Shown: one piece after another, positions 36,947 to 46,400 of the stretch
How positions within the stretch are numbered: position 1 is the stretch's first letter
How the letters are laid out: each line of letters starts with the position of its first letter
NCBI RefSeq assembly: GCF_002252665.1
Contig: NZ_NQKZ01000009.1
Location: 1 to 64,000 of the forward strand
DNA length: 64,000 nt
DNA from: Synechococcus sp. 8F6
GTDB taxonomy: Bacteria > Cyanobacteriota > Cyanobacteriia > PCC-6307 > Cyanobiaceae
Reading direction: 5' to 3'
The notes under the pieces: model-generated
Databases searched by the model: none
The model's input: only the letters and a program-made list of their open reading frames with translations
Told to the model about the DNA's origin: nothing
Made by a program: the position numbers and the translations under genes

Positions 36947-36989
36947 ATTGTCAACCTAATAAGGCTGCATTGTCAACATCATTGTCAAC
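36947..36989. promoter_or_regulatory. Triple ATTGTCAAC repeat (promoter/operator)
   Basis: ATTGTCAAC occurs at 36947, 36969 and 36981. Read on the minus strand each copy is GTTGACAAT, so the middle copy supplies a -35-like TTGACA, and the lowest copy offers GACAAT 18 bases on as a -10. The layout fits self-regulation by the HTH protein whose gene starts about 50 bases further. Confidence 0.55.
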
Positions 36990-37167
36990 CTCCGCTGGCT
37001 GACAGCCAAGGCAAGCTCAAGTCCCTGTCAGCGTTCTGGGGAGGGATGGCCAGCGACCGTTGGCTGGTCCCTTGAGGCGGAGCTAGGCGGCTGATGACCA
37101 CCGGTCAGCTCGATGGCTGGATCGTGCAAAGCAGCCGGCAGCCGCTGCTACCGGCCGCATGTGCCGA

Positions 37168-37542
37168 TCAGACCAGCAATGGCCTGCGCTCAGCTTCCAG
37201 CGTGCAGCGCCGCAGCAACTCCTGCTTGGCCAGCAGCCGCTCATCGAGCTCATCCACCCGCGCCAGGCACTGGCGGATGGCGGGCAGCACCTCTTCTTCT
37301 AAGAGGGTGATTTCCTCTTCTCCATAGGGCTGCTCGATCCAGGTGCGGCGCAGCGGCAGATCGCGCCGCAGCATCAGCACCACCTCGATGGAACGGAGCG
37401 TGGATTCGAGCAGCAGGAACGGATCTTCCTCAGGACGGCAGAACGGTGAAGCGGTAGCTGAAAGAGAAGCCATGATTTTCTGCGCCATCTGGCGCAGCGA
37501 AGGGACTTCCCGAAGCCGAGGCATGACGCAGGAATGCCTCAC
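37168..37542 (-). CDS. Hypothetical protein (124 aa)
   Basis: Most of the sequence reads as a helical soluble protein (EEDPFLLLESTLRSIEVVLM; EEVLPAIRQCLARVDELDER; KQELLRRCTLEAERR). The start is uncertain; ATG at 37473 (MASLSATAS) would give 101 aa. No family is recognised. It lies between the ATPase regulator and a sigma factor, all on the minus strand. Confidence 0.5.
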   Translation of the reverse strand: MRHSCVMPRLREVPSLRQMAQKIMASLSATASPFCRPEEDPFLLLESTLRSIEVVLMLRRDLPLRRTWIEQPYGEEEITLLEEEVLPAIRQCLARVDELDERLLAKQELLRRCTLEAERRPLLV

Positions 37543-37765
37543 ACTGAGGAAGCCCGGAGCAAGCCACTGGTGGAGAACTCAGGGGATCAAGGTCAGGGGC
37601 TGTTTGGGTTGCAGCGGAATCCCTGAGCAGGCGTGAACGGGTGGAGCAAGGCCCGAAGTCCGGGCTGTTCAGCGCAGAGCTGGAATCCCCGAGCGGGAGC
37701 GAGTGGGTGGAAACGCGGAGCCTGTTCCCAGAACCTTCCGGCCACCAGGGGTGGCCAAAGGCCCC

Positions 37766-38389
37766 TCAGGCCTGGAGCTGCATACGCAGGGCCCCAAGGG
37801 CCTTTTTCTGGGCCCTTTGCACTGACATGGCGCTGATGCCGAGCTTCTGACCTGCATCTCGGAGGCTCAGGCCTTCAAGGATCGTGAGCCGCAGCGCTGC
37901 GGCCTGGGCGGCGGGGAGCTGCTCGACCAGCTGCTCCAGCGCCAGCCCATCGGCGCCATTGCCATCAGGTGCCTCGGGCTCTGGGGCGGCCAGCTGATCG
38001 AGCAGGCAGGGCTCGCCATCGGCCTGAGCATCGAGGCTGCTGTGGCCCAGAGGGCAATGACCTGCCTCGTGAACCTGCCTGGGCACCCGCACCAGGCGGA
38101 CTCGATCACGCAGGTGATGCTGCAGGGCCCCGCTGATGCAGCGGCGGAGATAGGGAGCTGCAGGCTCGCCGGCGCGGCAGCTAGGAGATGAGAAAAGCAG
38201 GGCCTCCCGGGCCACCTGGATCAGATCTTCCCGATCAACGAGCGGGAAGAAGCGCCAGGCCACCTTGGCAGCGATGGCATCAGCCAGGGGCAGGTGCTCC
38301 AGCACAAGGGCATTGCGGGCCTTGAGGGCCGAGCGGCTGAGGGCCTTGGCTTGCTGCTTGCGGCGGGAGGGGGAAAGAGGAGAAGCCAT
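37766..38389 (-). CDS. Sigma-70 family RNA polymerase sigma factor
   Basis: 207 aa with sigma region 2 (LPLADAIAAKVAWRFFPLVD, REDLIQVAREALL) and region 4 (LPAAQAAALRLTILEGLSLR then GISAMSVQRAQKKALGALR). Regions 1 and most of 3 are reduced, fitting an alternative sigma factor of picocyanobacteria. The ATG at 38389 is preferred. The promoter side contains one copy of the 55-60 bp dispersed repeat. Confidence 0.8.
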   Translation of the reverse strand: MASPLSPSRRKQQAKALSRSALKARNALVLEHLPLADAIAAKVAWRFFPLVDREDLIQVAREALLFSSPSCRAGEPAAPYLRRCISGALQHHLRDRVRLVRVPRQVHEAGHCPLGHSSLDAQADGEPCLLDQLAAPEPEAPDGNGADGLALEQLVEQLPAAQAAALRLTILEGLSLRDAGQKLGISAMSVQRAQKKALGALRMQLQA

Positions 38390-38472
38390 CTGGGGGACGG
38401 CGGAGAACCCCACCCCCAACGGCCGGCCGCAGCGCCGTGGCAAGGACGCCCAGTAGGGGCGCATGGCCCGAT

Positions 38473-38531
38473 CCTTGACACGGCGTGAGGACTGGACGAG
38501 GGAATGAGGTGGGTGTGTGCCGGGCCGGTGG
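38473..38531. repeat. Dispersed imperfect repeat, copy A
   Basis: About 55-60 bases from CCTTGACACGGCG to GGGTGTGTGCCGGG match 41682-41742 in the same direction at roughly 80 percent by eye. Each copy contains the start of a frame reading MRWVCAGP. It lies between the sigma factor and the HicB-like gene. Confidence 0.65.
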
Positions 38532-38611
38532 CGATCCAATCCCCTCGTGGTCAGTGCTGCTGGCTGGCGCTCAGCAAAAGCCCCAGACTGGAAGCACGTC
38601 GCTCAACGCCG

Positions 38612-38857
38612 ATGAGCACTGCAACAGCCCAACGACTCACGGCGATCCTTCACCGCGAGGAGGAGGTAGTCGTGGCCGAGTGCCCGGAGGTGGGAACCGT
38701 GAGCCAGGGCGACACCGTGGAAGAGGCCCTGGCCAACCTGCGGGAGGCCACCGAGCTGTTCATGGAGGAGCTTCCCCAGCCGGTGCTGGTGGGGCCTGTG
38801 CTCACCGACGAGGCAGCGACCCTGGGCTGGATGCCGATTCAGTTCTGGCTGCCCTAG
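38612..38857 (+). CDS. HicB-like antitoxin (orphan)
   Basis: 81 aa: LTAILHREEEVVVAECPEVG, then SQGDTVEEALANLREATELF, the HicB partial RNase H-like fold. Ends IQFWLP. No HicA toxin is adjacent, so it may be an orphan or serve another partner. First of a row of toxin-antitoxin genes. Confidence 0.75.
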   Translation: MSTATAQRLTAILHREEEVVVAECPEVGTVSQGDTVEEALANLREATELFMEELPQPVLVGPVLTDEAATLGWMPIQFWLP

Positions 38858-38949
38858 AGCAGTCGCTCTGAGCAGGGGCCGCCACTCTCCGGTGACCGCT
38901 AGCTAGGCCTGACAGAATGGATCAAGCCCTCTGACCTGGAGCGGGAGCG

Positions 38950-39162
38950 ATGACGCAAGCCTTGTCGGCCGCGGTTGCAACTGCTGCCCAGCTTCCTGAG
39001 GAGGAACAGGATGCTCTGGCGGCGATCCTCCTAGAGGAAATGGAATCGGAAGAGCGCTGGAGCACACTCTTTGCCGACTCGCAGAATCTGCTGGAGCGGA
39101 TGGCCAATGAAGCCATTCAGGATCTCCAGGCGGGCCGGGTTCAGCCCATCGACCAGTTGTAG
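38950..39162 (+). CDS. Antitoxin of RelE-like pair
   Basis: 70 aa helical protein (AAQLPEEEQDALAAILLEEM then LFADSQNLLERMANEAIQDL), typical of small antitoxins paired with RelE/ParE toxins. The stop shares one base with the next GTG. GGAGCGGGAGCG just upstream supports the ATG. Confidence 0.7.
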   Translation: MTQALSAAVATAAQLPEEEQDALAAILLEEMESEERWSTLFADSQNLLERMANEAIQDLQAGRVQPIDQL

Positions 39163-39431
39163 TGAACTCGGTTACAACCGACCAGTTCCGACAGCTCTAC
39201 ATCCAGGCGCCCCTTGAGAGGAGGCGGAAAATCAGGCGCGCCTACCAACTGTGGCGAGATAACCCGTCGCATCCATCCCTCAGATTCAAGAAGGTTCACG
39301 CAACCCTGCCGATCTACTCAGCCCGTGTCGATCTCGATTGGCGCGCCGTTGGAGTGCTGAAGGACGGCACGTTGATTTGGTTCTGGGTGGGGTCACACAA
39401 GGCCTATGAGTCGTTGTTGCGCTCACTCTGA
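39162..39431 (+). CDS. RelE/ParE-family toxin
   Basis: 89 aa from GTG: RRRKIRRAYQLWRDNPSHPS, LRFKKVHATLPIYSARVDL, then WRAVGVLKDGTLIWFWVGSH, the pattern of RelE/HigB-type folds. Such toxins cut mRNA on ribosomes or poison gyrase. Coupled to the antitoxin upstream. Confidence 0.75.
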   Translation: MNSVTTDQFRQLYIQAPLERRRKIRRAYQLWRDNPSHPSLRFKKVHATLPIYSARVDLDWRAVGVLKDGTLIWFWVGSHKAYESLLRSL

Positions 39432-39575
39432 GGAGTCCACGACATCTCCCTTCAACGCTGGTTCGCCGTCCTCGAGGAGCATGGACATCACCTCCTCAAG
39501 ATTGCCCAGCAGGTCTATCCATTGTGGTGAGGCCTGCTGGAGCCGGCAAAAGCAGGCAGTGCCCTGGCCGTCCAT
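39423..39575 (-). CDS. Small ORF (50 aa), possible antitoxin-like remnant
   Basis: 50 aa with ATG and TGA; the second half (QWIDLLGNLEEVMSMLLEDG then EPALKGDVVDSSE) reads as real protein with an acidic helical character. The first half is Cys-rich and less convincing, so this may be the end of a truncated gene. It overlaps the end of the RelE-like toxin on the other strand. Confidence 0.3.
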   Translation of the reverse strand: MDGQGTACFCRLQQASPQWIDLLGNLEEVMSMLLEDGEPALKGDVVDSSE

Positions 39576-39672
39576 GCATACGTTTTCATGCCGACCTGGG
39601 CTTTCAGCGGCGACCGGTCAAACTTGAAGAAGACAGCCGGCCAAACCTTGGTTGGAGGGGATTGCAGGATTG

Positions 39673-40674
39673 ATGGCTACCCCTCGCTCTGACAGCTTCC
39701 ACCGCCTCCGCACCTACATCGCTGAGCGGATGCGGATGAGCCACATCTACCAGCCGCTGATGCTCATGGAGCTGCTTGGAAGGGGCAGCCCAGCGCCGGC
39801 GGAGGACATCGCCCGGCGGATCCTGGGAGAGGACGTGACCCAGATCGACTACTACACCGAGCGCGTCAAGCGGATGGTGGGCAAGGTGCTCACCGGCAAC
39901 GGCATCACTGCCTACGGCAACGGCACCTACAGCCTGATCGGCGCCGACGAGCTGAGCGACGCCGAGCGCGATGAGCTGCAGCAGCTGTGTCGCCAGCGCC
40001 TCGATGCCTTCCGCGAGCAGCGGGGCGAGGAGGTGTTTGCCCACCGCAGCCGCCAGCGAACACCGATCAGCGGCTCGATCAAATATCGGGTGCTGACGCG
40101 CGCGCGGGGCCGCTGCGAGTGCTGCGGCGCTCATGAGCACCAAAGGGCCCTGGAGGTGGACCACATCGTGCCCAAAAACCACGGTGGCTCCGACGACCTC
40201 AGCAACCTGCAGGCGCTCTGCTTCCGTTGCAATGCCGGCAAGCGCGACACCGACAACACCGACTTCCGCGGCTTGCAGGCCAGCTACGGCCACCGCGAAG
40301 CGGGATGTGTGTTCTGCGCGCTGGAGGGCAGCGGCCGAGTGCTGCTGGAGAACGAACTGGCGCTTTGCATCGCTGATGCTTACCCCGTGACGGAGGGTCA
40401 CAGCCTGGTGATCCCGCGGCGGCATGTGGCCGACGGGCTGGCACTGCACCAGCCGGAGTGGAACGCCGTGACCCAGCTTCTGAAGCTCAGAAGAGAGCAG
40501 CTAGCGACGCAGGACCCGTCGATCAGTGGCTGGAACGTGGGGGTGAACTCAGGCGAAGCTGCCGGGCAGACGGTGCTGCATGCGCACTGGCATCTGATCC
40601 CAAGGCGAGATGGGGATTGTGAGCAGCCGCGCGGTGGGGTGCGTGGGGTGATTGCGGGACGGCAGAGCTACTGA
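39673..40674 (+). CDS. HNH endonuclease fused to HIT hydrolase
   Basis: 333 aa in three parts. A helical N-domain (about residues 1-115) starts FHRLRTYIAERMRMSHIYQP. An HNH nuclease (about 130-200) follows: CECC, the core EVDHIVPKNHGGSDDLSNLQ, and CFRC. The C-terminal HIT domain (about 212-333) starts CVFCALEGSG and carries the HxHxH triad in VLHAHWHLIP. HIT enzymes act on nucleotides or nucleotidyl adducts, so the fusion could cut DNA and process an adenylated end or a nucleotide signal. Followed within 52 bases by the EVE-HNH gene; both point toward BREX. Confidence 0.8.
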   Translation: MATPRSDSFHRLRTYIAERMRMSHIYQPLMLMELLGRGSPAPAEDIARRILGEDVTQIDYYTERVKRMVGKVLTGNGITAYGNGTYSLIGADELSDAERDELQQLCRQRLDAFREQRGEEVFAHRSRQRTPISGSIKYRVLTRARGRCECCGAHEHQRALEVDHIVPKNHGGSDDLSNLQALCFRCNAGKRDTDNTDFRGLQASYGHREAGCVFCALEGSGRVLLENELALCIADAYPVTEGHSLVIPRRHVADGLALHQPEWNAVTQLLKLRREQLATQDPSISGWNVGVNSGEAAGQTVLHAHWHLIPRRDGDCEQPRGGVRGVIAGRQSY

Positions 40675-40725
40675 GGCGGCGATTGTTCGCCTGGGCTACA
40701 ACAGGTCAAACCCCAGACACCATTC

Positions 40726-41664
40726 ATGGCCTACTGGTGGGTCAACCACAAGCAGACCTACCGGCAGGAAACCGACGGTGGCTACATCTGGTCGCCGAAG
40801 ACCAATGCCAACGGCGCCCGCAATGTGAGCTACGACAACCTCACCCGCTGCCAGCGTGGGGATGTGGTGTTCAGCTACGCCAACGGCAAGATCAGCCAGA
40901 TTGGCCTTGTGGAAACGGCGGCGATCACGGCACAGAAGCCGCCTGAATTTGGATCAGCAGGCGACAACTGGAGCCAGGAAGGCTGGCTGGTGCAGGTGAA
41001 CTGGCAGCCGCTGCAACAGCCGCTGGTGCTGCAGACATTTTTTGAGCTACTGCAACCGCTGCTGCCCGAGCGCCACAGCCCAATCAGCACCAGCTCAGGA
41101 CGGGGCAACCAGGGTGTGTACCTGGCGGGGCTGGGCGAAATCCTGGGGCTGCTTCTGCTCAAGCTGATCGAAGACCATGCCGATCCAGCGGTGCGTGTGC
41201 ACCTGGTGGTGCTGGCAGAAGAGGGGGAGTACACCGCCGCCCTGCTCGACGACATGCAGCTCTTGCGGGAGGTGCCGAGCAGCACCGAGCGCGATGCCCT
41301 CACCAAGGCGCGGCTGGGGCAAGGGTTATTCCGGCATCGGGTATCGGAGCTGGAGCCTGCCTGCCGGGTCACGGGGCTCGACCGGCAGCAGTTCCTGGTG
41401 GCGAGCCATATCAAACCCTGGCGTGACTGCGACAACCATGAGCGCCTCAGCGGCACCAACGGCCTGCTGCTGTCACCTCATGTGGACAAGCTGTTTGACC
41501 GCCACTGGATCAGCTTTGATTCCGGTGGGCAGCTGATCTGGCAGCACGAGGCCGCTGGTGAGGCGCTTCGCTGCTGGGGTATCGGAGGGGCGAATCTGAT
41601 CCGGCCATTCAGCCGCGAGCAGGAGGCTTTCCTTGGTGCCCATCGGGAAGCCCTGCGAAGCTGA
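40726..41664 (+). CDS. EVE-HNH endonuclease, probable modification-dependent restriction
   Basis: 312 aa. The N-terminus MAYWWVNHKQTYRQETDGGY then RGDVVFSYANGKISQIGLVE is an EVE/PUA-like domain that in related enzymes flips out modified cytosine. The C-terminal HNH has ACRVTGLDRQQFLVASHIKP and NGLLLSPHVDKLFD. The pair of domains matches known type IV restriction enzymes of the VcaM4I kind. It would complement BREX, which many modified phages escape. Confidence 0.8.
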   Translation: MAYWWVNHKQTYRQETDGGYIWSPKTNANGARNVSYDNLTRCQRGDVVFSYANGKISQIGLVETAAITAQKPPEFGSAGDNWSQEGWLVQVNWQPLQQPLVLQTFFELLQPLLPERHSPISTSSGRGNQGVYLAGLGEILGLLLLKLIEDHADPAVRVHLVVLAEEGEYTAALLDDMQLLREVPSSTERDALTKARLGQGLFRHRVSELEPACRVTGLDRQQFLVASHIKPWRDCDNHERLSGTNGLLLSPHVDKLFDRHWISFDSGGQLIWQHEAAGEALRCWGIGGANLIRPFSREQEAFLGAHREALRS

Positions 41665-41681
41665 GCGGGACATGATCTGAC

Positions 41682-41742
41682 CCTTGGCACGGCGCGAGGA
41701 CCGGCCGAGGGATGCGGTGGGTGTGCGCTGGTCCTGGTGGTG
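41682..41742. repeat. Dispersed imperfect repeat, copy B
   Basis: Same-direction partner of 38473-38531, with the same MRWVCAGP frame. It lies 18 bases after the EVE-HNH stop and about 175 bases before brxA. The remaining 41743-41917 holds no gene; it is the likely promoter region of brxA. Confidence 0.65.
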
Positions 41743-41917
41743 GCCCCCTCCCCACCCCCTGCTCCGACAGCTCCTCATCGAGCCAAGCAGGCAGGAGGCC
41801 AGGCCATCAGCTACTCGAAGCATCGATTCAATGCGCTCTGCGCATAGTTTTCCTTGTTCGCAGGAGGAATAAATCAAACTCAGCCCACAAGCCATAGGCT
41901 CCAGCCGTCAAACGCTC

Positions 41918-42811
41918 ATGGAGACAGGCTTCTTGGCTGCACCTTTGCCCTGCGCGGTGCCAGGATTAGCCAGGCGCTGCCAGCTGGTTTCCTTGCCCCG
42001 TCCTGCCCCGCAGCCCCCCCGCTACTGCCTGAGCTTCACCTCTGCAGGCCTAAGGCCTGAGCTTGCTGCTGTGATCGCGGGCATCCACCAAGAAGAGCAG
42101 GGCGACTGGGCACGCACGAAGGCCGCAGTGCTGGAACGCAACGCCCTGCAGGCCCGCTCGGCCAGCAGCGGCAAACGCCTGGAATTGGAGCTGCGCCAAC
42201 GGCTGCAGTGCCTGACCACTTCACAGCTGCAGCTGCTGGCACGAGGAACGAGCGATGAGCGGAATGCGATGGCCTGGCTGGCGGTGCTGAAGCGCATTGA
42301 GATCGCGGCCGACCTGACGCGCGAGGTATTGATGGGCAAGCTCAGCAGCCTGGATCCGGTACTGCGCCGTTCAGACATGGCAGCCTTTTACGAGGACTGC
42401 GAGCGGGATCACCCAGAACTGACGGCACTGGCACCCTCTTCTCAGCAGAAGGTGCGATCAGCGCTCTTGCAGATGCTCAGGGATGCCGGCCTCCTGAGCG
42501 GCAAGGCGGGTAAAGGGGGAACGCTTGGCACGGTCCAGCGGCCGCTTCTCTCGTCACAGGTGCAGGAGCTGGTGGCGAGCGACGATCCAGCGCTGTTGGC
42601 CGGATTCTTGCTGCACGCTCCGGCCAAGCCCGCCAAAAGCCGGAAGCCAGTGGCCTCGCCAGAGATGGCATCCAAGCCAGTGGCAAAACCTGCGGTGCGC
42701 TCCGCCGCAAAGCCGAAGGCGAAGGCTGCTTCAAAGCCAGCAGCCAAACCCAAGGCCGCACCAAAGCCTGCAGCCAAAAAGGCCGCCCCGGCCCGGAGGA
42801 CGAAACCATGA
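41918..42811 (+). CDS. brxA: BREX protein BrxA with H1-like tail
   Basis: 297 aa. Residues about 35-225 match BrxA (DUF1819), a small DNA-binding winged-helix protein: CLSFTSAGLRPELAAVIAGI, NALQARSASSGKRLELELRQ, LSSLDPVLRRSDMAAFYEDC. BrxA is normally about 200 aa; here a Lys/Ala/Pro-rich tail of some 70 residues (KPAAKPKAAPKPAAKKAAP) is added, like a histone H1 tail. The first 30 residues are poorly conserved, so a later start is possible. It overlaps brxB by 4 bases. Confidence 0.88.
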   Translation: METGFLAAPLPCAVPGLARRCQLVSLPRPAPQPPRYCLSFTSAGLRPELAAVIAGIHQEEQGDWARTKAAVLERNALQARSASSGKRLELELRQRLQCLTTSQLQLLARGTSDERNAMAWLAVLKRIEIAADLTREVLMGKLSSLDPVLRRSDMAAFYEDCERDHPELTALAPSSQQKVRSALLQMLRDAGLLSGKAGKGGTLGTVQRPLLSSQVQELVASDDPALLAGFLLHAPAKPAKSRKPVASPEMASKPVAKPAVRSAAKPKAKAASKPAAKPKAAPKPAAKKAAPARRTKP

Positions 42812-43416
42812 GCAGCGTCAGCGGCCTCGACAAGCGCCTGCAGGAGATCCTCACCCGGCCCGAGTTCCTGGAAATGCGGGGCGTGGCCAAGGAGGTGCCG
42901 ATCTTCATTCAGACCTACAGCTCAGCCGACGACGACCAGCTGCGCCTGGTGGTGCGCGGGGTGGAGCAGCACCTGCGCAAGCAGGGTCTGCGGGTGAAGC
43001 ACGTGGATCTGTTTGAGCTGGTGCTGCAGCTGCTGGAGGCAAAGGGCTACCTGGATGTGCTGCTGCAAGAGGAGGCGACCTGGTCCAAGAGCGACCTATT
43101 CGACACCCTGCAGAACGTGGCTGAACCCACCAGCGCCCTGGTGCCCAAGTTGATGGAGGCCCTCGACGATGCCCAGATCAGCCTGATCACCGGCTCAGGT
43201 CGGATCTACCCGTTCCTGCGCACCCACACGATCCTCGAAGCGCTGCAGCCGGCGATGGTTCGGCACCCGGTGGTGATCTTCTTCCCTGGTGAGTACTCCC
43301 AGGACGCCGACGGGGGGTCCTACCTGCGCCTGTTTGGCACCAGCACCGCCAGCAAGATCGAAAACCCGCATTACCGCGCCACAAACCTCGACTACTTCGA
43401 CATCAAGAGCTCATGA
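42808..43416 (+). CDS. brxB: BREX protein BrxB
   Basis: 202 aa DUF1788 protein: GLDKRLQEILTRPEFLEMRG, then ITGSGRIYPFLRTHTILEAL, HPVVIFFPGEY and the end IENPHYRATNLDYFDIK. BrxB is essential in studied type 1 systems and contacts PglZ and BrxC. Four-base overlaps (ATGA) on both sides. Confidence 0.92.
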   Translation: MSSVSGLDKRLQEILTRPEFLEMRGVAKEVPIFIQTYSSADDDQLRLVVRGVEQHLRKQGLRVKHVDLFELVLQLLEAKGYLDVLLQEEATWSKSDLFDTLQNVAEPTSALVPKLMEALDDAQISLITGSGRIYPFLRTHTILEALQPAMVRHPVVIFFPGEYSQDADGGSYLRLFGTSTASKIENPHYRATNLDYFDIKSS

Positions 43417-46400
43417 CAGCCACCACCATCCAAGAGCTCTTCTTCAAGCCGGTCGACCGCCCGATCGACGGCGTGATCAAGGCCGACGACGAACGCCACC
43501 TTTATGTCGAACTCGACGAGTACGTCGTCACCCGCGAGGTGAGCAAAGGCCTGGGGGCGTTCACCGACGCCTACCTGCACAACCCCACCGCTAACGGCGT
43601 GTGGATCTCGGGGTTCTTCGGCTCAGGCAAGTCGCACCTGCTGAAGATGCTCTCGCTGATGCTCGACAGCGAGAAACGAGTAGGGGATCAGGCCAGCCGG
43701 CCGGTGGAGATCCTGCTGCCGAAGGTGGAGGACGAAATCCTGCGCGCCGACCTCAAGAAGGCGACGGCGATCCCGGCCCGCAGCCTGCTGTTCAACATCG
43801 ATCAGAAGTTCGATGGCATCGGCGGCACCCACGAGGCACCGATCCTCGAGGTGTTCATGAAGGTGCTCAACGAGCTGCAGGGCTATTACGGCAACCAGGG
43901 CTATGTGGCCCAGTTCGAGCACGACCTCAACAAGCGTGGACAGTTCGAGGCGTTCAAGCAGACCTATCAGCGCGTCAACGGCCGCAGCTGGGAAAACGAC
44001 CGGGATGCGCTGGCCACGGTGACCAAACGCAGCTTCGCGAAGGCCTATGCCGAGCAGTTCGGCGGCAGCGAAGACGACGCCATCAAGGTGATCAATGACG
44101 CCAAGGACAGCTACCGCCTCTCGATCGAAGGCTTTGCCAGCAGGGTGAAGGACTACCTCGATAGCCAGCCGTCGGGGTTCCGGCTCAATTTCTTTGTCGA
44201 TGAGGCCGGCCAGTTCATCGGCCAGGAACGCAGCCGGCTGCTCAATCTGCAGACCGTGGTGGAGAGCCTGGCCACCGCCACCGATGGGCGGGCCACGGTG
44301 TTCATCACCTCCCAGGCCGACTTGGAGGGAATCTTGGGCCAGGTGAAATTTGAGCAGGCCGACGATCTGAGCAAGATCCAGGGACGCTTCAAAACCAAGC
44401 TCACCCTGGCTAGCGCTGATGTGCAGGAGGTGATCCAGCGACGCCTGCTGGCCAAGACCCCGGATGAACCGGAGCAGCTGATCGAGATCTACGAGCAGGA
44501 CAAGGAGAACTTCACCACCCTGTTCCGCTTCGGTGATGGCTCGATTCAGCTCAAGGGCTGGAGCGACTGCCAGGCCTTCTGCGGCCTCTACCCCTTTCAC
44601 CCCTATCAACTGAGCCTGTTCCAGCAGGCGATCCAGAGCCTGGCGACACACAGCATTTTCGAGGGCCGGAATATGGCGGTGGGGGAGCGCTCGATGCTCT
44701 CGGTGTTCCAGGAGGTCGCCAAGGCGATCAAGGAACTGCCCGTAGGGAGGCTGGCCAGCTTTGACCAGCTGTACGACGGCATCCGCGATGTGATCCGGGC
44801 CGACAAGCAGCAGACGATGGTGACCGCCCAGAACCAGGTGGGCGAGCTGGAGCTGCGCATCCTCAAGGCGCTGTTCCTTTTGAAGTGGGTGCCGCAGTTC
44901 AAGAGCACGGCGCGCAACATCGCGATCCTGCTGATCAGCGAGCCCAGCTTCGACATCCGCGCCCATGAGCAGGCGGTGAAGGATGCGCTGATCAACCTGG
45001 AGAGCCAGAGCTACCTGCAGCGCAACGGCGAGATCTACGAATTCCTCACCGACAAGGAGAAGGATGTCGAGCAGGAGATCAAGCGCACGGAGGTGTCCGA
45101 CTCAGAAGTGATCAAGGCCCTGCATCGGATTGTGTTTGACGACGTGCTGCGTAGCAACAAGATCCGCTTTGAGGACAACGGCAATGACTACGCGTTTGCC
45201 CAGAAGATCGACGACGGATTGATCAAGGGCAAGGACACCGATGTTGCTGTGAACCTGGTGACGCCGGAGCACCCCAACTACGGCAACGAGGCGATCCTGC
45301 ACAGCCGCAACATGGGCGGCACCGAACTGATGGCGGTGCTGCCGGGCAAGGAGCGACTGCTGGAGCAGATCCGCAGCCAGCTGAAAACCGACCTCTACGT
45401 CCGTCAGAACAGCGGCAGCGAAGACGAAGCCTTGAACGCCATCCTGGCGATTCGCGCCAAGCAGAGCGGAACACGCCGCCAGGAGATCACTCGCCTGGCC
45501 GAAGAGCAACTGCGCACGGCCGCGCTCGTGGTGAATGGCCAGACCCTCTCGGTTGGGGAAGGCGATCCGAGAACCCGGTTCAGCAAGGCCTACCAGGAGC
45601 TGATCCGTGCGGCGTTCCCCAAGCTGAAGATGGTGCACGGCTCGTTCAGTGAAGCCACCGTGGTTGCGGTGGTGAAAGATCAGGACGACCTGCTCGATGG
45701 CCTGGCGGTGCAGCTGTCAGAAGCCGAGCAGGAGGTGTTGGTGGAGGTGGAGCGCCAGCAGAAGCTGGGCGAGCGCCTGAGCGCAGACGAGTTGGTGCGC
45801 AGGTTTGAGGCGCGGCCTTACGGCTGGAGCAACTGGGCCACACTCACCTTCATCGCGCGGTTGTATCGGCTCGGGAAGCTGGAGCTGCGGGAGAAGGAAC
45901 TGCTCAGCAGCGTGGAGGTGATCGATGCGCTCACCAACAGCCGCAAGCTGTGCGGCGTGAGCGTGCGCAAGCAGGAGGTGTACGACACCAGCACGATCAA
46001 TGCGCTCAAGAGGTTCCACCAGGACCTGTTCAACGTGCAGAGCCCCGGTACCGATGCCCGCAGCACCTGCGAAGCCTTCCGGATGGCGATGCGCGAGGAA
46101 GCGCAGGACCTGCGTGACCTGGCTGCTCAGGCCGGCACCTATGGATTCCTTGCTGCGGTGAAGCCCTGGGCCGAGCAGGCCGAGGCGATGACCAAGAAGG
46201 ATGACGGCTATCTGCTCAACCAGCTGGAGACCTTCAAGGACATCTGGCTCGACGCCGAAGAGGACCTGCTCACCCCCCTGAAGCAGTTCCTCAATGGCAA
46301 CCAGAAGGCGGTCTACGACCAGGTGAAGGCATTTGAGACTCGCTACGGCGATGAGTTCGCCGATCTGCCGACCGATCTGGTGCAACCCCTACGGGCATTG

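Noticed and set aside
36947-36989. Triple ATTGTCAAC as a replication iteron or CRISPR-like array
   Set aside because: Only three 9-base copies with uneven spacing and no rep or cas gene; promoter/operator use is simpler.
37543-37765. Possible gene in the 220 bases after the sigma factor
   Set aside because: Frames here are short and biased. Only a 7-bp hairpin near 37740 without a T run is seen.
43623-44966. 447-codon frame antisense to brxC
   Set aside because: Antisense shadow with repeated Leu/Glu/Gly pattern; brxC is intact on the other strand.
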